Positions 52,984 through 63,659 of a stretch of 64,000 nt of DNA are shown piece after piece. Under the pieces are notes generated by a model, which was not told the origin of the DNA, searched no databases, and was given only the letters and a program-made list of their open reading frames with translations. This DNA is from Thiocapsa roseopersicina (GTDB lineage: Bacteria > Pseudomonadota > Gammaproteobacteria > Chromatiales > Chromatiaceae), in NCBI RefSeq assembly GCF_900106925.1, contig NZ_FNNZ01000005.1, positions 62,001-126,000 of the forward strand. The letters are read 5' to 3'. Both the position numbers and the translations under genes were made by a program. The stretch's first letter is position 1. Each line of letters begins with the position of its first letter.

Positions 52984-53817
52984 CTAACCCTCGCCCAACA
53001 CCCTCCGCCGCAGCAGCCGATAGTCGATCGGCACCAGGACCAGGATCATCAGCACAAAAAGCCCGAAGGCCGCGGCCAGATGGACACTGATCTCGCCGTT
53101 GACCAGAACCAGCCGCGTGCCCTCGGCGAGGTGATGCAGCGGATTCAGGGTCAGCCAAGCGAGCGTCCAGGGCGAGTCGCCCTCCATCGGGAAGTAAGTG
53201 CTGCTGGCGAATCCGAGCGGCATGATCACCAGGAAGAAGGGGATGTTCATGTGATCGATACTGGGCACGATCGCCGTGAAAAGCAGGCCCAGCGTGGCAA
53301 ACGCCAGCGAGGCGAGGAACAGCAGCGGCAGCGCGAGCAGCGCGCCGGCCCAATTGAGATCCAGCCATCCGACCAGGGTGAAACCCGCCAACACCAGCGT
53401 GACGATGAGGGCATAGGCGGTCCCCAAGGTCGCAGCCCAGAGCAGCTCGCCCCACACGACATGCTCCAGCCGGATCTGGGTAATCAACTGGCCTTCCCAG
53501 GTCTTCTGGTAGTGCATGCGGATGTAGGCCGCGAAGAGCGCCTGGAAGAAGGCGGTCATGAAGGCCGTGTAGGCGAGCATGCCGGGTGCGAGATAGGCGA
53601 GATAGGAGATCGACTGTCCGCGCCAGGCGAAATTCGGGATGAAGGCGCCAAGCCCGAATCCGAACGCCAGGAGCAGGATGATCGGCTCGAGCAAGGGCGG
53701 CAGGGCGGCGGTGTGCCAGTTGCGCAGATAGACGCTGAGATGCCGTCCCAAGACCGCCCTGCTCTGCCACTGGAAGACGGCGAGATAGCGGGAGAGGGTA
53801 CGGTCGCGGCGGCTCAT
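52984..53817 (-). CDS. ABC-2 type exporter permease (NodJ/DrrB-like)
   Basis: 277 residues with six membrane segments. ABC2_membrane features include [45 protein letters not shown]-like [12 protein letters not shown] and [14 protein letters not shown]. Start at 53817 was taken from the four-base overlap (ATGA) with the ATPase gene. With that ATPase it forms an exporter of the NodIJ/antibiotic or polysaccharide type; cargo unknown. Confidence 0.92.
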   Translation of the reverse strand: MSRRDRTLSRYLAVFQWQSRAVLGRHLSVYLRNWHTAALPPLLEPIILLLAFGFGLGAFIPNFAWRGQSISYLAYLAPGMLAYTAFMTAFFQALFAAYIRMHYQKTWEGQLITQIRLEHVVWGELLWAATLGTAYALIVTLVLAGFTLVGWLDLNWAGALLALPLLFLASLAFATLGLLFTAIVPSIDHMNIPFFLVIMPLGFASSTYFPMEGDSPWTLAWLTLNPLHHLAEGTRLVLVNGEISVHLAAAFGLFVLMILVLVPIDYRLLRRRVLGEG

Positions 53818-54743
53818 GCCTGCTCCGAAAGCTTCATGAAGAGGTCGTCGAGCGAGGGGCTGCGGACCTCGAATCGCAGCTCGCCGAACCGGGCGCTGAA
53901 CTGCGCCAGACCCGGACCGTCGAGCGCAAGATGCAGTGCCGAGAGGACGCGCGCGGGCTCGGGTAGACCCGCCCCTTGCGCCCAAGCGCAGACCGCGGGA
54001 ACGGCAGGGTCACCCGCATCCAATACCAGCATGTGCTCGCCCACCAGATCGCCGAGGACCTTGCGGGGCAGACCTTCGGCGACGACGCATCCGCCACGCA
54101 GGACCAAGAGGTTGTCCGACAGACGCTCGGCCTCATCCATGTAGTGGGTCGTCAGGACGATCGCCAGACCCTCCCGTCTGAGGGCATCGATCAACTCCCA
54201 GACGCCGAACCGCGCCTGCGGGTCGAGCCCCGTCGTCGGCTCGTCCAGAAAGAGGACCTTGGGGGCATGGACCAAGGCACGGGCGATCATCAATCGGCGT
54301 CGATAGCCGCCCGAGAGCGTATCGGGCTTTGCCTGCGCGTAACGATCGAGGCCGAAGCGCGTCAGCAGCGCCGAGACTCGCGCCTGCACATCCGGCAGCC
54401 GTGGCCGGAAATAGCGGCTCACTCGCTCCAGGTTGCCGCGCACGGTGAAATCGCTGTCGAAGGTATCGTCCTGGGTACAGACGCCGACCAAGCGGGCCGC
54501 CGCTTCCGGGTCGAGGGCACGGTCGATCCCGGCGATGCGGATCGTCCCGGCATCCGGCTGCAGGAATCCGTAGCACATCCGCAGCGCGGTGGTCTTGCCC
54601 GCCCCGTTGGCGCCGAGCAGGCCGAGGACCTGACCGGCACGACAGCGCAGATCGACGCCGTCGACCACGCGCGCTCCGGCGAAGCTTTTGACCAGGCCGC
54701 TGGCGAGCAAGACGGGTTCGTCGTCGGAGGCAGCGGCGTTCAT
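53814..54743 (-). CDS. ABC exporter ATPase (NodI/CcmA-like)
   Basis: 309 residues. Walker [10 protein letters not shown], signature LSGGYRRRL, Walker [14 protein letters not shown], and the switch His in [13 protein letters not shown] are all intact. The C-terminal extension of about 90 residues is typical of NodI-type drug or oligosaccharide exporters (DrrA/NodI). ATG at 54743 was chosen because earlier in-frame codons (to 54812) are hydrophobic/polar mixed and run into a repeat. Cotranscribed with the permease. Confidence 0.95.
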   Translation of the reverse strand: MNAAASDDEPVLLASGLVKSFAGARVVDGVDLRCRAGQVLGLLGANGAGKTTALRMCYGFLQPDAGTIRIAGIDRALDPEAAARLVGVCTQDDTFDSDFTVRGNLERVSRYFRPRLPDVQARVSALLTRFGLDRYAQAKPDTLSGGYRRRLMIARALVHAPKVLFLDEPTTGLDPQARFGVWELIDALRREGLAIVLTTHYMDEAERLSDNLLVLRGGCVVAEGLPRKVLGDLVGEHMLVLDAGDPAVPAVCAWAQGAGLPEPARVLSALHLALDGPGLAQFSARFGELRFEVRSPSLDDLFMKLSEQA

Positions 54744-55063
54744 TGCGGGAGGCGAGACTCGGGTGGGTGGAGCGATCGGAATATTTGAACCGCAAAGGCA
54801 CGAAGGACGCAAAGGGAAATCGTCCCTATGCTTAGTGCCTCAGGGTCGCCGAGATCGCGGAGCCGCAAACCCGACCGACGGCTTGTGCCCGTTCAGAGCA
54901 GTCCTTGCCGACTACTGCGCGCTCACCACCTGCTGCTGTGGCCACAAGAAGGAGCACTTGAGCGAGATCTGCCGCAAGGGCACACCGGTCGACAAGATCT
55001 GCATGGTGCTGGCTGGCGAGGGTGCGCGTTTCCTCGTCCGCCGCGCCTCGTGCGATCGGCAGG
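54744..55063. other. Intergenic region with repeat remnant and a short cysteine-rich frame
   Basis: 320 bases between the ABC operon and the carboxymuconolactone decarboxylase gene. A repeat-like stretch (54787-54816) is followed on the plus strand, about 54900-55030, by an open frame reading ADYCALTTCCCGHKKEHLSE then ICRKGTPVDKICMVLAG. Its codons look protein-like but there is no good start, so it may be the relic of a gene. I recognise no family. Confidence 0.35.
54787..54816. repeat. Degenerate intergenic repeat of AAAGG/GACGC units
   Basis: Consists of GAACCGCAAAGGCACGAAGG followed by ACGCAAAGGG. Similar GCAAAGGCGCGAAGGACGCAAAG-like stretches are common between genes in some proteobacteria (from memory). 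Only one copy is seen here. Confidence 0.35.
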
Positions 55064-55591
55064 TCAGGCCGCGAGGTGATCGAGCGGCGTGGCGGTGACG
55101 TGGTTCGCGTAGCTGCTCAAGGTCACCAACGCGATCCCGGTGATGACCTCGAGGAGGTTCTCCCGGGTGAAGCCGGCGCGCAGGAAGGACTCGACATCGG
55201 CTTCCGGCACCCATCCGCGGTGCTCGGTCATGGCGGCGGTAAAGCGGCGCAGCGTCTGGAGACGCACGTCGACGAGCCGCTGTCCTCGACGAATCGCCGA
55301 GGTGACCTCGTCGGCTTGGGCATCATCGCCGAGCATCGGATTCGGGGACGTGCAGTAATGGCATTGGTTGGTGTGGGCCGCGGTGACATAGACGACCTGT
55401 TGCTCGATCGGAGTCAGACTCGAGCCACCCAGCAGCGTTGCGAGCTGCCGATAGGCGTCGAGCGCAACCGGCGACTCGGCGAGGGTACGCAGGAGGTTGG
55501 GCAAGTCTCCGCCGTGGCGCTGCATATCCGCCATGATGGCGCGCGAGGAGTGGGGGGCGGTCTCCATATCGTGCAACTGGAACGGGATCAT
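55064..55591 (-). CDS. Carboxymuconolactone decarboxylase/AhpD-like protein
   Basis: 175-residue helical protein. The AhpD-type active site is CHYC in AAHTNQCHYCTSPNPML with a downstream conserved helix. Such proteins act as peroxidase-linked disulfide reductants or gamma-carboxymuconolactone decarboxylases; the CxxC with a His favours the redox branch. It is the last gene of the nif-linked minus-strand run, about 100 bases after draG, and may protect nitrogenase from oxidants. Confidence 0.85.
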   Translation of the reverse strand: MIPFQLHDMETAPHSSRAIMADMQRHGGDLPNLLRTLAESPVALDAYRQLATLLGGSSLTPIEQQVVYVTAAHTNQCHYCTSPNPMLGDDAQADEVTSAIRRGQRLVDVRLQTLRRFTAAMTEHRGWVPEADVESFLRAGFTRENLLEVITGIALVTLSSYANHVTATPLDHLAA

Positions 55592-55688
55592 GTGCGGTGC
55601 CTGCTCGGGTGTGCGGGAAAGTCCGGAACGTGAAACCGAGTATATTGGTCAGGAATTCAGCCGCAATCCGCAGACGCATCGGATAAGA

Positions 55689-56669
55689 TCACGAGATGCT
55701 TCGATTTTTCCCTTCGCCCCGAGCGGAGCCTTTGTCCTCATACCGGCTCGACGCCGTCAAGAGCGCAGCGGCCTGATCCATGCAGGCTGTGGCCGTATCC
55801 TTTTCGAGGACGCCGAGCCACCGTCGCGGAATGGCATCCGGACCGTAAAGCGCGCCGGCGATCATCCCGAGGATGGCACCCGAGGTGTCCGCGTCTCCGC
55901 CGCGATTAACGACATCCACCAGTGCTGTCTCGAAGCTGTCGGTCGCGAACAGCGCTTGGAAGACGGCGCGCAGTGTCTCGACCAGATAACCGCCGGGATT
56001 CTCCATGCGGCGACGATCGAAGCGATATTGCGGCTCGAGCGCGACCAACGCTTCCGCGAGCAGGCGCAGATCGCTCTTGGGCCGACCCAGCAGCGCCGCT
56101 TGGACCATGCGAATGACGGTCAGGGTGCCTGCGTCGGCCAAGCGACTGTGGTGCGTGACGTGGGATTGAATCCGGTTGGCCTCGGCGACTGCCTCCTCGG
56201 CAGCCCCGAGCGTGAAGAGTGCGATCGGCAGGCAGCGCATGCAGGCGCCGTTGCCGGCGTCGTGCTCGTTCTCGGGAACCTCCAGGGTGCCGTGCAGGCG
56301 ATATTGGCTGATGCCGCGGCGAACCGTGTGACCGATGTCGACGGGCTTGGTGCGCATCCAGTCGCTGAACGCCTCGGCGATGCCGCGCGCATCGACCCCG
56401 CCGGACGCAAGGATACTGTTGCCCAGGGCGAGACTCATCTCGGTATCGTCGGTCACCCGCCCCTTGCGCAGCCTCAACCAACCGCCGCCGATCAGATTAC
56501 GGTGCTCCCCATAGACCTCGCGGATCTCCCGCGGCGTCATGAACTCGACGGTCGATCCAAGCGCATCCCCGACGGCGAGGCCGAGATAGGCTCCCGCCGC
56601 CCGATCAAAGACGGTGTTGGTCTTGGATGTCGTCCAAGCCAGCTCAGTACTCAGGTCCGAAACAAGCAT
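55689..56669 (-). CDS. draG: ADP-ribosyl-(dinitrogen reductase) glycohydrolase
   Basis: 326-residue ADP-ribosylglycohydrolase. Core motifs: AAGAYLGLAVGDALGSTVEF, VTDDTEMSLALGNS (the paired Asp that hold Mn) and NRGGDADTSGAILGMIAGAL. DraG removes ADP-ribose from the Fe protein NifH, restoring nitrogenase after an ammonium or dark shut-off. Its partner DraT is not in this window. The start overlaps the 3' end of nifQ by 26 bases. The position directly after nifQ supports a nitrogenase role rather than a general ADP-ribosylglycohydrolase. Confidence 0.9.
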   Translation of the reverse strand: MLVSDLSTELAWTTSKTNTVFDRAAGAYLGLAVGDALGSTVEFMTPREIREVYGEHRNLIGGGWLRLRKGRVTDDTEMSLALGNSILASGGVDARGIAEAFSDWMRTKPVDIGHTVRRGISQYRLHGTLEVPENEHDAGNGACMRCLPIALFTLGAAEEAVAEANRIQSHVTHHSRLADAGTLTVIRMVQAALLGRPKSDLRLLAEALVALEPQYRFDRRRMENPGGYLVETLRAVFQALFATDSFETALVDVVNRGGDADTSGAILGMIAGALYGPDAIPRRWLGVLEKDTATACMDQAAALLTASSRYEDKGSARGEGKNRSIS

Positions 56670-57231
56670 GATAGTCGGTGCATACCTCGCACGACGGCGC
56701 TCGGCAGGTGTAGATCCCTTCCGCCTCGCAGAGCTGTTTGTATAGGAACCGCTTCCATTTCATATCATTGACGTTGCGTCCGGCCAAGGAGGGGAAATTC
56801 CGGCGCATCAACGCAGTCAGATCCGCCCGGTTCCAGAGTCCGAGATCCTGCCAGAGATGGTCGCTCGCCAGACAGCCCGCGGCGACCACATGGGCCATCC
56901 AAACCTCGGACGGGGAGTCGCCGGCCTTGTGCATGAGCATCAGCCGAACCAGCTCCTCGCGCTCGTCGCCGCGCACCTCGGGCGAGGATGTCGCGCCGCC
57001 GATCGCGTCGAGAAAGTCGCGCGAAGCGGCTCGCGGAAAATGGTGCCGCATCAAACAATGAAATGCGGCCGGATCCAGACCGAGCCAGGGCGGCATGGCT
57101 CCGCCGCCCGCGGCACGGGTCGCGATCATACTCGCGAAGGCTTGATCGTTGCCGGCCCCGAACGCCCTGACCATGAGGCGGGCATAGATGCGGCCGGCAT
57201 CCTGTTCCGAGTCGAGGGCGAGGGCCGACAC
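56644..57231 (-). CDS. nifQ: NifQ, molybdenum delivery protein for FeMo-cofactor
   Basis: 195 residues. The C-terminal cysteine motif CRAPSCEVCTDYHAC (C-x4-C-x2-C-x5-C) is characteristic of NifQ, which carries a Mo-Fe-S cluster and donates molybdenum to NifEN during FeMo-co assembly. The conserved helical region includes FPSLAGRNVNDMKWKRFLYK. It lies four bases downstream of a ferredoxin gene and overlaps draG. The context of nifB and ferredoxins makes the assignment firm. Confidence 0.93.
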   Translation of the reverse strand: MSALALDSEQDAGRIYARLMVRAFGAGNDQAFASMIATRAAGGGAMPPWLGLDPAAFHCLMRHHFPRAASRDFLDAIGGATSSPEVRGDEREELVRLMLMHKAGDSPSEVWMAHVVAAGCLASDHLWQDLGLWNRADLTALMRRNFPSLAGRNVNDMKWKRFLYKQLCEAEGIYTCRAPSCEVCTDYHACFGPEY

Positions 57232-57235
57232 GACC

Positions 57236-57583
57236 TCAGTACTCCACGAGGATGTCTTCGTCGCGAACGATCATCTGGCACGCCAGACGCCACTCGCTCG
57301 GCATGTCGTCGACGGCGATCCGATCGATGTCGTCCTTGGTCAGCTTGCCCAGCTCGACCAACACGCTGCGCTCCTTGTCGGTCAGGAAGCCGCTCATGCG
57401 GCCCTTGCGGTCGACGCTGGTGACGCGCACCAGACAGTTGCCGCACTCGCCGTCCTGGCAGTCGTGGTGCAAGGGCACCTTGTATTCCTTGGCGAGCTTG
57501 AGGATGGTCTCGGTGTGGCTTCCCGCCACGGCATAAACCGTCTTGTCTTTGTAATCGGGGCTTGAAAAGGTCACGAGTGGCAT
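57236..57583 (-). CDS. [2Fe-2S] ferredoxin of the nif cluster
   Basis: 115-residue plant-type ferredoxin with cluster ligands C42, C47, C50 (DCQDGECGNC) and C102 (RLACQM). The ATG at 57583 begins the ferredoxin fold (MPLVTFSSPDYKDKTVYAVA); a longer frame to 57658 is Arg-rich and not credible. It ends four bases before nifQ. It probably gives electrons to nitrogenase cofactor assembly or to nitrogenase itself. Confidence 0.9.
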   Translation of the reverse strand: MPLVTFSSPDYKDKTVYAVAGSHTETILKLAKEYKVPLHHDCQDGECGNCLVRVTSVDRKGRMSGFLTDKERSVLVELGKLTKDDIDRIAVDDMPSEWRLACQMIVRDEDILVEY

Positions 57584-57702
57584 TGTAACGGGTCTCTCTG
57601 GGTCGATGACCGGGCGTTGGATGCCGTGCGCGGCACCGCGAGCGCTCCGGTCGGTCACGAACGGGGACGACGGGTCGGCATCGGGCTGACCGTCGCGGTG
57701 AA

Positions 57703-59331
<1,629 letters not shown>

Positions 59332-59332
<1 letters not shown>

Positions 59333-59769
59333 CAGGCAGCCGCTCCGTCGGTCGGCAGATCGCACCGAGGATCCGGCCCGCTTCGGGAGCAGGACTGCAA
59401 GTCCTGATCGGCCGCAAGCGTCACGCCGAGCGCCGTCAGCAATGAACCGGGCTCGAAGCCGCAGCCGCAGCCGTACTCGGATTCGATCAAAGGTCGGCGG
59501 ATCAGCAGCGGATCATCCAGCATCAGCACCAAGGCCGTCGCTGCGTCCAGGGTCTCGGGCCGAACCTCGCCCTGCTTGATGCGAGGCGCGGTCGGATTGA
59601 ACCAGTCACGAACCGGCAGATTCCCGAAAAACGGACGCAGCCGTTCGGCTGTCCAAGGCTCGGCGAGCAGGCTCCGCACCGTCAGACGATGCCCGAGCGT
59701 CGCCAGCAACGCCTTCTGCTTGGCGTTGGACAGGCACCCCGGCTTTTCGTAGAACAGCACAGACGACAT
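59332..59769 (-). CDS. Nitrogenase-associated ArsC/Spx-family protein
   Basis: 145-residue thioredoxin-fold protein of the ArsC/Spx superfamily, matching the nitrogenase-associated group: VLFYEKPGCLSNAKQKALLA, LRPFFGNLPVRDWFNPTAPR and LLIRRPLIESEYGCGCGF. The single Cys of the CxxS-type site (GCLSN) is kept. The last 45 residues add four further cysteines that may bind metal. Function in diazotrophs is not established. AAAGG-TGAG precedes the ATG; coupled to the flavodiiron gene. Confidence 0.85.
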
Positions 59770-59888
59770 CAGCTCACCTTTCCCTTCCGCATCAACCGAA
59801 TAAAAATTTCCGAACCGCGCCCCGCCAAGGCTGCGGACTGCTCAAAGGCCGCTTGAACCCCGACATCGCGGATCACAGGACGTGCGAT

Positions 59889-60167
59889 TCAGCGGGCCTG
59901 GATCTGGGTGCGTATTTCCGCCCACCGATCCGGCGGGATACCGGTCAACGACCCCGGCGGATTCACCGGCACGCCGAGACCGTCCAGAATGACCCCCTCG
60001 ATCGGGCAGATGCTCGCGCACTGTGGATCGGCAAAGTCGCCCTCGCACTCGGTACAGGCGCGCGCATCGATCATGAAATGCGGGAGTGCCTCGCGAATTG
60101 CCTCGCTCGGACACAGGGGCAGACACGCCCAGCAATTCACGCAACCTTCGATGATCTTGTAAGCCAT
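59889..60167 (-). CDS. 2[4Fe-4S] ferredoxin (FdxN-type)
   Basis: 92 residues with two clusters: C9, C12, C15 and C19-Pro (CVNCWACLPLCP), then C38, C41, C50, C54 with an eight-residue insert between the second and third Cys (CTECEGDFADPQCASIC), as in nif-associated FdxN. It lies 25 bases downstream of nifB and probably feeds electrons to NifB or nitrogenase. Confidence 0.93.
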   Translation of the reverse strand: MAYKIIEGCVNCWACLPLCPSEAIREALPHFMIDARACTECEGDFADPQCASICPIEGVILDGLGVPVNPPGSLTGIPPDRWAEIRTQIQAR

Positions 60168-60192
60168 GACTGGTCTCCGCTGATTCTGCGTT

Positions 60193-61704
60193 TTAGGCGC
60201 TCATTCTCTGCGCTGTACCGCCGGAGCGTTCGAGCAGTCCTGCCGCCTCCATCTCGCGATACACCGCGGCAACCGCGTCCTCGATGGGCTCCATCGCATG
60301 CTCCCCGTTCGGCGCAATGCCGGCGGCCTCCAACTGCCCCCAAGGCTCGTAACCGATGCGCGAGCAGAGCACGACCTCGCAGCCGTCGAGGACGCGGATG
60401 GTCTTGGCCAGAACCGACTCGCCGTCGCCGCAGGTCTCGTCGCCCGAGCAATAGAGGTCGACCTTGCGGTGACCGATGAAGCGCACGTCGCTCGCGCTGG
60501 CCTCGTAGACCAGGAACTCGCGGGCGTGGCCGAAATGCTGGTTGATCAGGCCGCCGCCGGTGGTCGCCACCGCCATCAACACCGGACGGGGCTCGGGGCG
60601 CGCGGGGCGGCGCCGGGTCAGGGAGGCGATGGAGACGAAGGTCTCGCTGGACTGGTTGCGCTGCGCCGTGCGGCTGGCCTCGATGGCGGCATGGACCTCG
60701 GCACGACGGGCCATCGCCGCGGCGTAATCGACCTCCTGTTCGGCGATCTTGTCGAGCGTGAACTCATCCCCGCGATCCTCGCCGAGCATGCCGACCGCAT
60801 CCGCGCGGCATTGGCGGCAATGGCGCATCATAGCCATGTCCCCGGCGCAGGCGTCCTGCAGCGCGCTGAGCTCCTCGTTGGTCGGGCCGCGTTGGCCCAT
60901 CAACCCGTAGAAGGTGCCGTGCTCGGGCTCGGCGATGAGCGGCATCACGTTGTGCAGGAAGGCGCCTTTGGCCTTGACGACGCGGCTGACCTCTTTGAGG
61001 TGCTCGGCGTTTACACCCGGGATCAGGACCGAGTTGACCTTGACCAGGACACCGCGCGCAACCAGCATCTCGAGTCCCTTCTGCTGCTGCGCGATCAGGA
61101 TCTCGGCGGCCTTGCGACCGGTCACCCGGCGGTTGTTCCAGAAGATCCAGGGATAGATCTTGGCGCCCACGTCCGGGTCGACGCAGTTGATGGTGATGGT
61201 GACGTGCTCGATGTTGTGCTTGCAGATCTCGTCGACCAAACCGGGCAGCGCGAGGCCGTTGGTGGAGACGCAGAGCTTGATGTCGGGTGCCTTCTCGGAG
61301 AGCTGGCGGAAGGTCTCCAGCGTGCGCTGCGGATTGGCGAGCGGATCGCCCGGACCGGCGATTCCGAGCACCGTCATCTGCGGGATAGCCGCGGCGACGG
61401 CAATGACCTTTTTCACCGCCTGATCCGGGGTCAGCACCTCGGAGACGACGCCCGGGCGCGACTCGTTGGAGCAGTCGTACTTGCGGTTACAGTAATGACA
61501 TTGGATGTTGCAGGCGGGCGCGACGGCGACGTGCATCCGCGCGTAATGATGATGCGCATCCTCGGAGAAACAGGGATGGTTGTTGATCTTGGCGCGAATC
61601 GCCTCGGGCAGATGGGCGAGCTTCTCGCCGCCGGCACCGCAGCCGCTCGACGTGCAACCGCCGCCGGGCGCGCCCGCGGCATCGGCAATCACCTTCAACT
61701 CCAT
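60193..61704 (-). CDS. nifB: NifB, radical-SAM FeMo-cofactor core synthase
   Basis: 503 residues. Radical-SAM cysteines C65, C69 and C72 (ACNIQCHYC), GIAGPGDPLANP and a C-terminal NifX/NafY-like domain (TGGGLINQHFGHAREFLVYE). NifB fuses two [4Fe-4S] clusters with SAM-derived carbon to make NifB-co. The start at 61704 fits the family length; the frame reaches back to 61854 with non-homologous sequence. A sigma-54 promoter and NifA-type enhancer lie upstream, and the ferredoxin, flavodiiron, nifQ and draG genes follow on the same strand. Confidence 0.97.
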   Translation of the reverse strand: MELKVIADAAGAPGGGCTSSGCGAGGEKLAHLPEAIRAKINNHPCFSEDAHHHYARMHVAVAPACNIQCHYCNRKYDCSNESRPGVVSEVLTPDQAVKKVIAVAAAIPQMTVLGIAGPGDPLANPQRTLETFRQLSEKAPDIKLCVSTNGLALPGLVDEICKHNIEHVTITINCVDPDVGAKIYPWIFWNNRRVTGRKAAEILIAQQQKGLEMLVARGVLVKVNSVLIPGVNAEHLKEVSRVVKAKGAFLHNVMPLIAEPEHGTFYGLMGQRGPTNEELSALQDACAGDMAMMRHCRQCRADAVGMLGEDRGDEFTLDKIAEQEVDYAAAMARRAEVHAAIEASRTAQRNQSSETFVSIASLTRRRPARPEPRPVLMAVATTGGGLINQHFGHAREFLVYEASASDVRFIGHRKVDLYCSGDETCGDGESVLAKTIRVLDGCEVVLCSRIGYEPWGQLEAAGIAPNGEHAMEPIEDAVAAVYREMEAAGLLERSGGTAQRMSA

Positions 61705-61764
61705 CACGCTGCCTCCGCAGATGGGGCACAGGCCCCGCGAAAAGATGTCTCTGGGAGGCACGCA

Positions 61765-61780
61765 TGCAAAGACAATGCCT
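61765..61780 (-). promoter_or_regulatory. Sigma-54 promoter of nifB
   Basis: On the minus strand: AGGCATTGTCTTTGCA. GG at -24 and TTTGC at -12 have canonical spacing; the first base is A instead of T. It is about 60 bases ahead of the nifB ATG, and the predicted start lies near 61752. Expected to be activated by NifA. Confidence 0.75.
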
Positions 61781-61840
61781 AGTCTTTGCGATTGCTTAAC
61801 CGATTGAAAAATTTCGTTCAGCTGACGCCAGGCCGGTACG

Positions 61841-61862
61841 GCTGTCGGGATCACGACAGCCT
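61841..61862. promoter_or_regulatory. NifA-type upstream activator site
   Basis: Contains TGT-N10-ACA (TGT at 61843-61845, ACA at 61856-61858) inside a larger palindrome with arms GGCTGTCG and CGACAGCC. It is about 65-80 bases upstream of the nifB -24 element. Confidence 0.8.
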
Positions 61863-61998
61863 AAGCCAAACCGATTTGTGGGAATCGGCACCACCGCAGC
61901 GGCAATAGGGGGTTCGCTCCGTAGCAACACGGATGGTCGCTGTTCCGGACGCTCTTTATCCTGTCTCTACCGAATCACTGCCCCATTTAGAGGTGAGA

Positions 61999-62544
61999 AT
62001 GAACGAACACGCGAGATCAGCGGATATGGCTTTCAATCCCGAGGCAGGCACCGGCCAAGAGGTCTCTGCTCATCCGTTCCGGCCGCTCGAGGGGATCATT
62101 CCCGACGGGCTGATTAAAAACGAGGAAATGGTCTCCTATCTCCGCAGGATTCAGACCGAGATCGCCAGCAACGAAGCCGCCATGTCGGATTTCTGGTTCG
62201 AATGGCTCAGACATTCTGATTCCATGCTCGTATCCTGGATGGACACGCAGCGGCAGCTTGGCGATGCCTGGTACCAGGCCGTCATCGGCCAACTGTCGTC
62301 GAATCAGGATCCGACGAGAGGCAGCTCGGACGATGTCGCGGTGAGTTGGCGGGGAACGGCATCCAATGCCATGCGTCTGCACAACCAATGGCTCGGGCTC
62401 TGGGCCTCGATGATGGGCTGTTACGACAAGCCGAATCCGACGTCGGTGCTTGAAGACCTCGAGGCCGGCGCGTCCCAAGCCGCTGCATCCTCCGCGCCGG
62501 TATCGGCCCGCCGCAAATCAGCTCGCGCGGAGGAGATCGCCTAA
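61999..62544 (+). CDS. Unknown protein divergent from nifB
   Basis: 181 residues, soluble, no signal peptide. Predicted mostly helical: NEEMVSYLRRIQTEIASNEA, MSDFWFEWLRHSDSMLVSWM and RLHNQWLGLWASMMGCYDKP, with a low-complexity Ala/Ser/Arg C-terminus. The helical, Trp-containing pattern has some likeness to phasin-type proteins, but I cannot assign it. AGAGG lies five bases before the ATG. The 294-base gap is shared with nifB, including the NifA site, though no matching -24/-12 element faces this gene. Confidence 0.75.
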   Translation: MNEHARSADMAFNPEAGTGQEVSAHPFRPLEGIIPDGLIKNEEMVSYLRRIQTEIASNEAAMSDFWFEWLRHSDSMLVSWMDTQRQLGDAWYQAVIGQLSSNQDPTRGSSDDVAVSWRGTASNAMRLHNQWLGLWASMMGCYDKPNPTSVLEDLEAGASQAAASSAPVSARRKSARAEEIA

Positions 62545-62561
62545 CTCACCCATCGGGATCT

Positions 62562-62596
62562 CGATCCGGCACAGGCAGGGCGCTTGTACCGGATCG
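62562..62596. terminator. Bidirectional hairpin between convergent genes
   Basis: Outer arms CGATCCGG and CCGGATCG, one C/A mismatch, inner arms ACAGGC and GCTTGT (one G-T pair), five-base loop. It lies 18 bases past the stop of the unknown gene and 79 bases past the stop of the convergent peptidase gene. No T-run. Confidence 0.55.
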
Positions 62597-62674
62597 CGCT
62601 CACCCCTTACGGCGTCTGCCGCATGTCCACGGCCGGACGCTTACAGGTGCGGATGAGCCGCGGACGCTACGACC

Positions 62675-63463
62675 TCAAAGCGTTTTCGCCGGACGCCCCA
62701 AACGGCCCAGAGGATCCTGACGGTAGAAGTCTCGGAGCCGATCGTAGACCTGCGGATATTCCCCGTAGAGCAGATCGGGCAGCTCGAAGAAGTATTCGCT
62801 GACGACGGCGAAGAACTCCGCGGGCGACTCGCTCGCATAGGGGTCGATCGGGGTCTCTTCCTCGGCGTCGACCCGTCGACACAGGTCCTCGTAGGCGGCG
62901 GAGAAGGTCTCGGCCCAAACCTTCGGAGACATGCCTGCGTGGAGCGGCGGACAGCCGTTCGCTGACCCGTCGCGCATGTCGAGCTTGTGAGCCAGCTCGT
63001 GGATGACGACGTTGTAGCCGTCGCGCTCCATTCCTGCCTCGACATCCGCCCACGACAAGATGATCGGGCCCTGCTCCCATGCCTCGCCGCTCTTCGCCTC
63101 GTGCTCGGTCCAGACCACACCGTCGTCGCCCATGACCTCGCGCTCGGGGACGAATTCCTCGGGATAGACGATGACGGCATACCAGCCGCGGTACCAATCC
63201 AGCCCAAGCTCCAGCACGGGAAGACATGCCTGCAGAGCAATCGCCAGACGCATCGTGTCCGTCAACTCGAGCCCTTGCGCGGGGTCCAGACGTTTATCGC
63301 GCAAGAAGAGCAGGGCCAGATCGGCGAGACGCCGGGTTTCCTCTTCGTTCAGATCCTCGAGCAGCGGGAGGGCGTCCCGGACCCGCGCCCAGTCGTGGGG
63401 ATCGACCCGTGCATGCTCGCGCTTGAGCACGCGCGCCTGCCACCAATCGGTCAGAGCGCGCAC
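62675..63463 (-). CDS. mtfA: MtfA-type zinc metallopeptidase
   Basis: 262 residues, cytosolic. The gluzincin motif HELAHKLD supplies the HExxH zinc site, and the third Glu ligand lies in ESPAEFFAVVSEYFF. Overall layout (LSWADVEAGMERDGYNVVIH, GMSPKVWAETFSAAYEDLC) matches MtfA, which in Escherichia binds the glucose regulator Mlc and has aminopeptidase activity. Here Mlc targets are unlikely, so the native role is open. ATG at 63463 was chosen by family length. Confidence 0.9.
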   Translation of the reverse strand: MRALTDWWQARVLKREHARVDPHDWARVRDALPLLEDLNEEETRRLADLALLFLRDKRLDPAQGLELTDTMRLAIALQACLPVLELGLDWYRGWYAVIVYPEEFVPEREVMGDDGVVWTEHEAKSGEAWEQGPIILSWADVEAGMERDGYNVVIHELAHKLDMRDGSANGCPPLHAGMSPKVWAETFSAAYEDLCRRVDAEEETPIDPYASESPAEFFAVVSEYFFELPDLLYGEYPQVYDRLRDFYRQDPLGRLGRPAKTL

Positions 63464-63659
63464 GGCTTAATCCACCCGCCCGCGAGGTCGAGCACGGCCG
63501 GAAGCGTAAATGCGGGGCGAATGACGCAGTGCACGAGTCCTATCGCGCAAAAGCCCGAGCCCGGCCGGGGCTTCGCCACATGATTGATGTGCGTCAAGGC
63601 GAATCGCACCCCGCCGGCCAAGATGCCGGGATCGACTCTTCCCCGCAGGGCTCTCGATC

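Noticed and set aside
61886-61901. GGCAC...AGC facing the unknown gene at 61999 as a sigma-54 promoter
   Set aside because: The -12 element is poor, it is about 100 bases from the ATG, and the NifA site would be only about 25 bases upstream.
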